DNA of 46,781 nt from Ochromonas danica (lineage: Eukaryota; Sar; Chrysophyceae; Chromulinales; Chromulinaceae). The stretch lies in assembly GCA_015146655.1 (NCBI GenBank), contig VKHL01000199.1, positions 1 to 46,781 of the forward strand. Direction: 5' to 3'. The notes under the pieces were generated by a model, which had not been told where the DNA came from, ran no database searches, and was given only the letters and a program-made list of their open reading frames with translations. Both the position numbers and the translations under genes were made by a program. This document shows positions 43,122 to 46,781 of the stretch, in pieces. The stretch's first letter is position 1. Each line of letters starts with the position of its first letter.

Positions 43122-46100
43122 ATGGCGGACGTTTCTATCGCGGCGTATTTGACCGTCATCCTCACTTTGCTCTTCGTCTCCTGCGTCTTAATCGTTCTCT
43201 ATTATGCTGAGCCTGGGTTTCCCTGGCATTCCTACATCACTCTGACATGCGCGGCCTTTGCAGCGTTTGGTATCCTCTTGCTTGTACCTATTGACATTGC
43301 AGCGATCGTTTATGACCGTCGTGCCAGCGTATCAGGCAGCTATAACTATGATATTGATACCCTTGGTGTCTTCTATGACACCTTTTTCACTATGGTGCTG
43401 GTACTTGGCTCGGTTGTGCTGGTCTTCGAGGAATACTACAACACCGATGGTAAGCCATCTTGCTCCTTCTCTGAGAGGCATTCGCTCAGCGACTCATATT
43501 ATTTGATTTGTGCTAGGATACTTTACTTTGGGTGGCCGCATCCTTTCCTCCTTGAAACGCATGTGTTTGGCGAATCTTCCACCAGTGGTGGTGGGAGTTA
43601 TAATTTTGGGAATCTTGTTGGGGCAACACGTTGTCTCGAACAACGCTTCCGCGCTTAAGCTAGCCGCGGTCATTGTAACGAACACGTGTTATGAGTTGGG
43701 TTTGATGTTTTTGCTCGGGTATTCGTTTGTGGAATTCCCGCGGTCCATCTGGATCCAAAGCGAGGTCGAGTGGCATCTCCTGCAAACACAACAACGTGCA
43801 GCTGCTCAGTTCAAAACAATCACAGATGCGCAACTCAGTGTCTCTTTGGCCGTGTCAGATGTGCTCAAAACGAAGGCTCAACTTTCATCGTATGCTGATC
43901 CTGCACTTGCGCAAGCTATGGACATCTTGATGGCTGAGTGTCCGTCAGAATTTCGCAGTGACCGCATGGGGAAGGTTGCTGCCAATAAACAGGGGCAGGT
44001 AACGATTGATACTCTTGCTGCTCTCCGAACACGCCTTAATAGCTTGAAGGACGCCTACCGCCAAGCGCAGGCCAAAGTTGATGGGATCAAGATGCTGGCC
44101 TACACTCTGGAAGATCTGGTAGCTGCAAAGAAACAGAGCTCTAACTCCTCAGGTCCTCGAACTATTCACTGGACACTCCAGAAGAAGGATTCGACGGAGT
44201 GGGAGTATAAGTATTATCTTGTCTATCGACCGCTTTTGCTAAAAGCGGCGAGTGTGGTCTGTGCAGTTCTATCCATTCTGTCGCTGATTGGAGTGGCATG
44301 CTCCATGTCTGGCGTCTCGAACGATGCCTCACCCTACTATCAAGCCGTGCATAATGATTCCGCACAGCCGGGAGGGATTGTCGTGTTTATTTGGATCACT
44401 CTTGGCTACACCCTCTATATTACAACGTGGAGTGTCTTTCAAATGAAACTGGGTGCCTCCAAGGAGATGGTCCCCAGTCGTACTACTCCTGAAGCACTGT
44501 CTTTTAATGTGCGTATGATTGCTCGTCTTGCAGCGCCTCTGGCTTTCTTTTATCTTGGTTGGATATCCGAGAATGGCTTGCGCACAGGAGACTTTGTCAA
44601 CAATGAAGGAAGTACGACGTACAATGTTACGGTTGTACCTGTCTTTAATACCACCACGAATACCACCACATATATAAACCAGACCATGGAGTATAGCTCC
44701 TCCATCGAAATGAACTCCGCTTTTAGTAATTTCTATCAGCTACAGAATATTAAAGCTGTGCAGCGAGTCTTTGGAACGATATTTCCAATCATCCTCTTCA
44801 TTGTTTTGGGCCTTTCCCTTCTGAACATTTTCAATCGACTACTTGTGTTGCTAAAGCTAGAGGACTATCAGTTTGGTGCCGAGATAGTCACAGAGGAAGT
44901 GCTGCGAGAGGGCAAGCGACAACTTGAGCGTCACAAGAGGAATACAGTAAGCTTGCGGCTATTTTGCTTTCTGCTGTGGCTCTGTTAATTTCAATGATTG
45001 TGCTACTTTGAACCAGGAGCGTGCATTCCAGCGAGGTGATCTAAAGAGCTTTATCCAACGAGTTACTTCTGCTCCTGATACCCAGGGTGGCGGATTTTTC
45101 TCTTCTTTCTTCGCGCCTGCCAAACACAGTATGTTCTCATTTTCATTCATACCACAGCACATCTTCATCGAGTGTGCTTTGCTGACTCCTTAGGTGTGAA
45201 AACTGCTAAGGACATGTTGGATTTAGCGGGAGAGACATCCACGATCAAAGAACCGCAAGGTAAAGCTGGTGGCAGATTTTTGTGTTTGTCTTCTCCTACT
45301 CTTAGCTTAACTGATCTCGTGCGCGTTGTATTCTTAGCACTTAAGGGTCTCGTGGAGCGTAAGGGAGCCTTTAAATTAGGCGGAGGTGCATGGAAGACAA
45401 TCTTCCTTCAAGTTCGCTCTCCAGGCTTTCTTTATCTCTTCCGTGACGAGCGATTGGCAGAATCCACTCCTCCACAACACAGCACGTCTGGAGTAATTCC
45501 ACCGGCATTTTCGGATACCAGTAGCAGTTACGCAGACATCCACATTGTTGACTTGCGTCTCGTTTTAGACTTCCGCATTCCCGAGAAATCTGGTAGTGCT
45601 GGCTCAGATTTAGAAATCGAGACTGTGCAAGAAACGATCAAGCTTCGTTTTAAAACCTCTGAAGAACGAGAAAGTTGGCGGCTCGGTTTGCAAGATTGGA
45701 AGGATTTTGCGGTCGACTTTTTGGCAACCTATGCTGCCACTCCATCTGCTTTAGAGGCAAATCGAACCAGCAGCTCCTCGAACACCCCATCTGTGGACTA
45801 TAACCAGCAAAGCACAACTAAAACTCCCCTTTATGATCTGGATAGTATCCAAGTTGGCGGCGATGAGGAGGCAGGTGACGAAGTCGATACCAAAGGGGTG
45901 CGTCCCTTGTTGAAGGTCAATATATTCGTATATAGCACATCTGTCACCTTTCCTTATATACCATACTGTTTATGTGTCTTACTTGCTGGCTGTTGCTGAT
46001 TTACTAACCTTGTGTTGTTGTTTTGGGTGGGTATATTCCTGCTGTTCCTATATCTCACCAATGCCTCTCAGGGTTTCCTCTCTTCGTCGACCACACGTAG

Positions 46101-46613
46101 TAACGGAGGTGGAGGAGGTTTGTTCGGTATGGGACGAAAGTCCAAAGCTGCTCCTAGTCTTGCGCCTCTTGCTGTTCATGATGGACGCCCAGCCCCACTT
46201 GAGGGTTGGTTGGAGAAAAAGGGTCACAGCAAAGTGCATGTGGGTGCTGTGGGTGAGAACTGGCAGAAACGCTACCTGCGCATCGATGAATCGAGCACTG
46301 CTGTCGTATACACCAAATCTTCCGAGTACGGCTGTCCTTATAAAGTTTTATTTTGTTTTGTCTCACTTGCATTAATGCGCCACTGTTTGTAATGTTTTAC
46401 TACAGTCCAAAGGAGAAGCCGTCTGGAGTCATCAATTTGCAGCTTGTTCGGGATATTACAGTTTATGAGAAGAACGGTTCAAAGGACTACTCTCGATTCA
46501 ATATTGATCTCGGTGATCGCGTTTACAAATTTCGGGCTGGAAATGACGCTGATGGCCGTCGCTGGGTAGACGGACTTAACGCCTGGAGAGATTACTTCCT
46601 TCTTAACATTTAA
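43122..46613 (+). CDS. LMBR1/LMBRD2-like nine-span protein with two C-terminal PH domains
   Basis: Seven exons: 43122-43449, 43517-44946, 45017-45128, 45194-45259, 45338-45915, 46072-46325, 46406-46613; introns of 65-156 bp; 991 residues. About nine spans fit the LMBR1 family: four before residue 150, then F-V-E-F-P-R-S-I-W and E-V-E-W-H-L-L, a long loop with predicted helix, then four more spans ending near 565. LMBRD2 relatives act in receptor signalling at membranes. Two PH-like domains follow at about 646-790 (G-A-F-K-L-G-G-G-A-W-K-T-I-F) and 883-985 (L-E-G-W-L-E-K-K-G, W-Q-K-R-Y-L-R-I), which may bind phosphoinositides. Intron 45260-45337 is 78 bp and has no stop in frame, but has clean GT and TTCTTAG ends. 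The gene ends about 90 bp before the telomere repeats. Confidence 0.85.
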
Positions 46614-46704
46614 CTTTTGAAGTATAAGAAGATTTTAGGGTGTTTGCATTTTCACTCCGCGCTATTTTACACTATAATAAGCAGTGTCATCCCAGCCATA
46701 AAAC
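46614..46704. other. Short 3' spacer between last gene and telomere
   Basis: About 91 bp, AT-rich, with ctataataagc near 46671 as a possible polyadenylation signal. There is no subtelomeric repeat, so the 3' UTR and terminator must fit here or run into the telomere. Confidence 0.6.
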
Positions 46705-46781
46705 GGTTAGGGTTAGGGTTAGGGTTAGGGTTAGGGTTAGGGTTAGGGTTAGGGTTAGGGTTAGGGTTAGGGTTAGGGTTA
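46705..46781 (+). repeat. Telomere, (TTAGGG)n
   Basis: Nearly 13 perfect GGTTAG/TTAGGG copies running to the window edge. The G-rich strand reads toward the right end, the orientation of a true chromosome terminus. No degenerate units are seen at the junction. Confidence 0.97.

Noticed and set aside
46705-46781. Interstitial telomeric repeat
   Set aside because: The copies are perfect, run to the window edge and are in terminal orientation, so a true chromosome end is more likely.

Overview
The window is the right-hand end of a eukaryotic chromosome. It closes in about 77 bp of perfect TTAGGG repeats running off the edge, and the left edge cuts into a large coding region. Genes are split by short GT-AG introns, mostly 57-103 bp. 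Several signs suggest a stramenopile (heterokont) alga or relative: a surface protein with Pro-Ser-Gly-Gln stalk repeats, Tudor-like repeats ending in the D-G-x-Y-D-V pattern common in algal proteins, TTAGGG telomeres, and one protein whose N-terminus looks like a signal peptide followed by a plastid transit peptide. This placement is inference, not proof.

Layout, left to right. (1) A very long receptor-like membrane protein (1-10311, +, 5' end outside the window) with a PSGQ stalk, REJ/EGF/GPS-like ectodomain, about ten membrane spans and an acidic tail. (2) A spacer of 75-bp tandem repeats. (3) Acylaminoacyl-peptidase (11397-14041, +). (4) An anoctamin/TMEM16 protein (16958-14263, -). (5) A class I methyltransferase (19113-17159, -) with a 1.1-kb intron made almost wholly of a 36-bp satellite. 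(6) An ACBD6-like acyl-CoA-binding/ankyrin protein (19415-20317, +). (7) A 1.6-kb satellite block, (TAC)n then (AGACT)n, each with a regular higher-order period. (8) A giant gene (37461-21954, -), which I assembled from nine exons that join in frame. It encodes about 4,980 residues with Tudor-like, EF-hand, four PUB-like, coiled-coil, WD40-like, pseudokinase-like and helical-repeat regions. (9) GOT1 (+), a BET1-like SNARE (-), a DNMT2-type methyltransferase (+), a BCCIP/Bcp1 protein (-) and an LMBR1-type membrane protein with two PH domains (+). The last stop codon lies only about 90 bp from the telomere.

From the ACBD6-like gene to the telomere the genes alternate strand, giving short shared divergent promoters (128-343 bp) and tight convergent ends (37 bp in one case). 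Most are housekeeping genes: ER-Golgi traffic (GOT1, BET1), protein N-terminal turnover, tRNA methylation and ribosome-biogenesis chaperoning. The genes that look most unusual are the giant PUB/pseudokinase scaffold and the stalked receptor. The non-coding DNA is notable for unrelated satellites that all show a second periodicity of about 72-80 bp.
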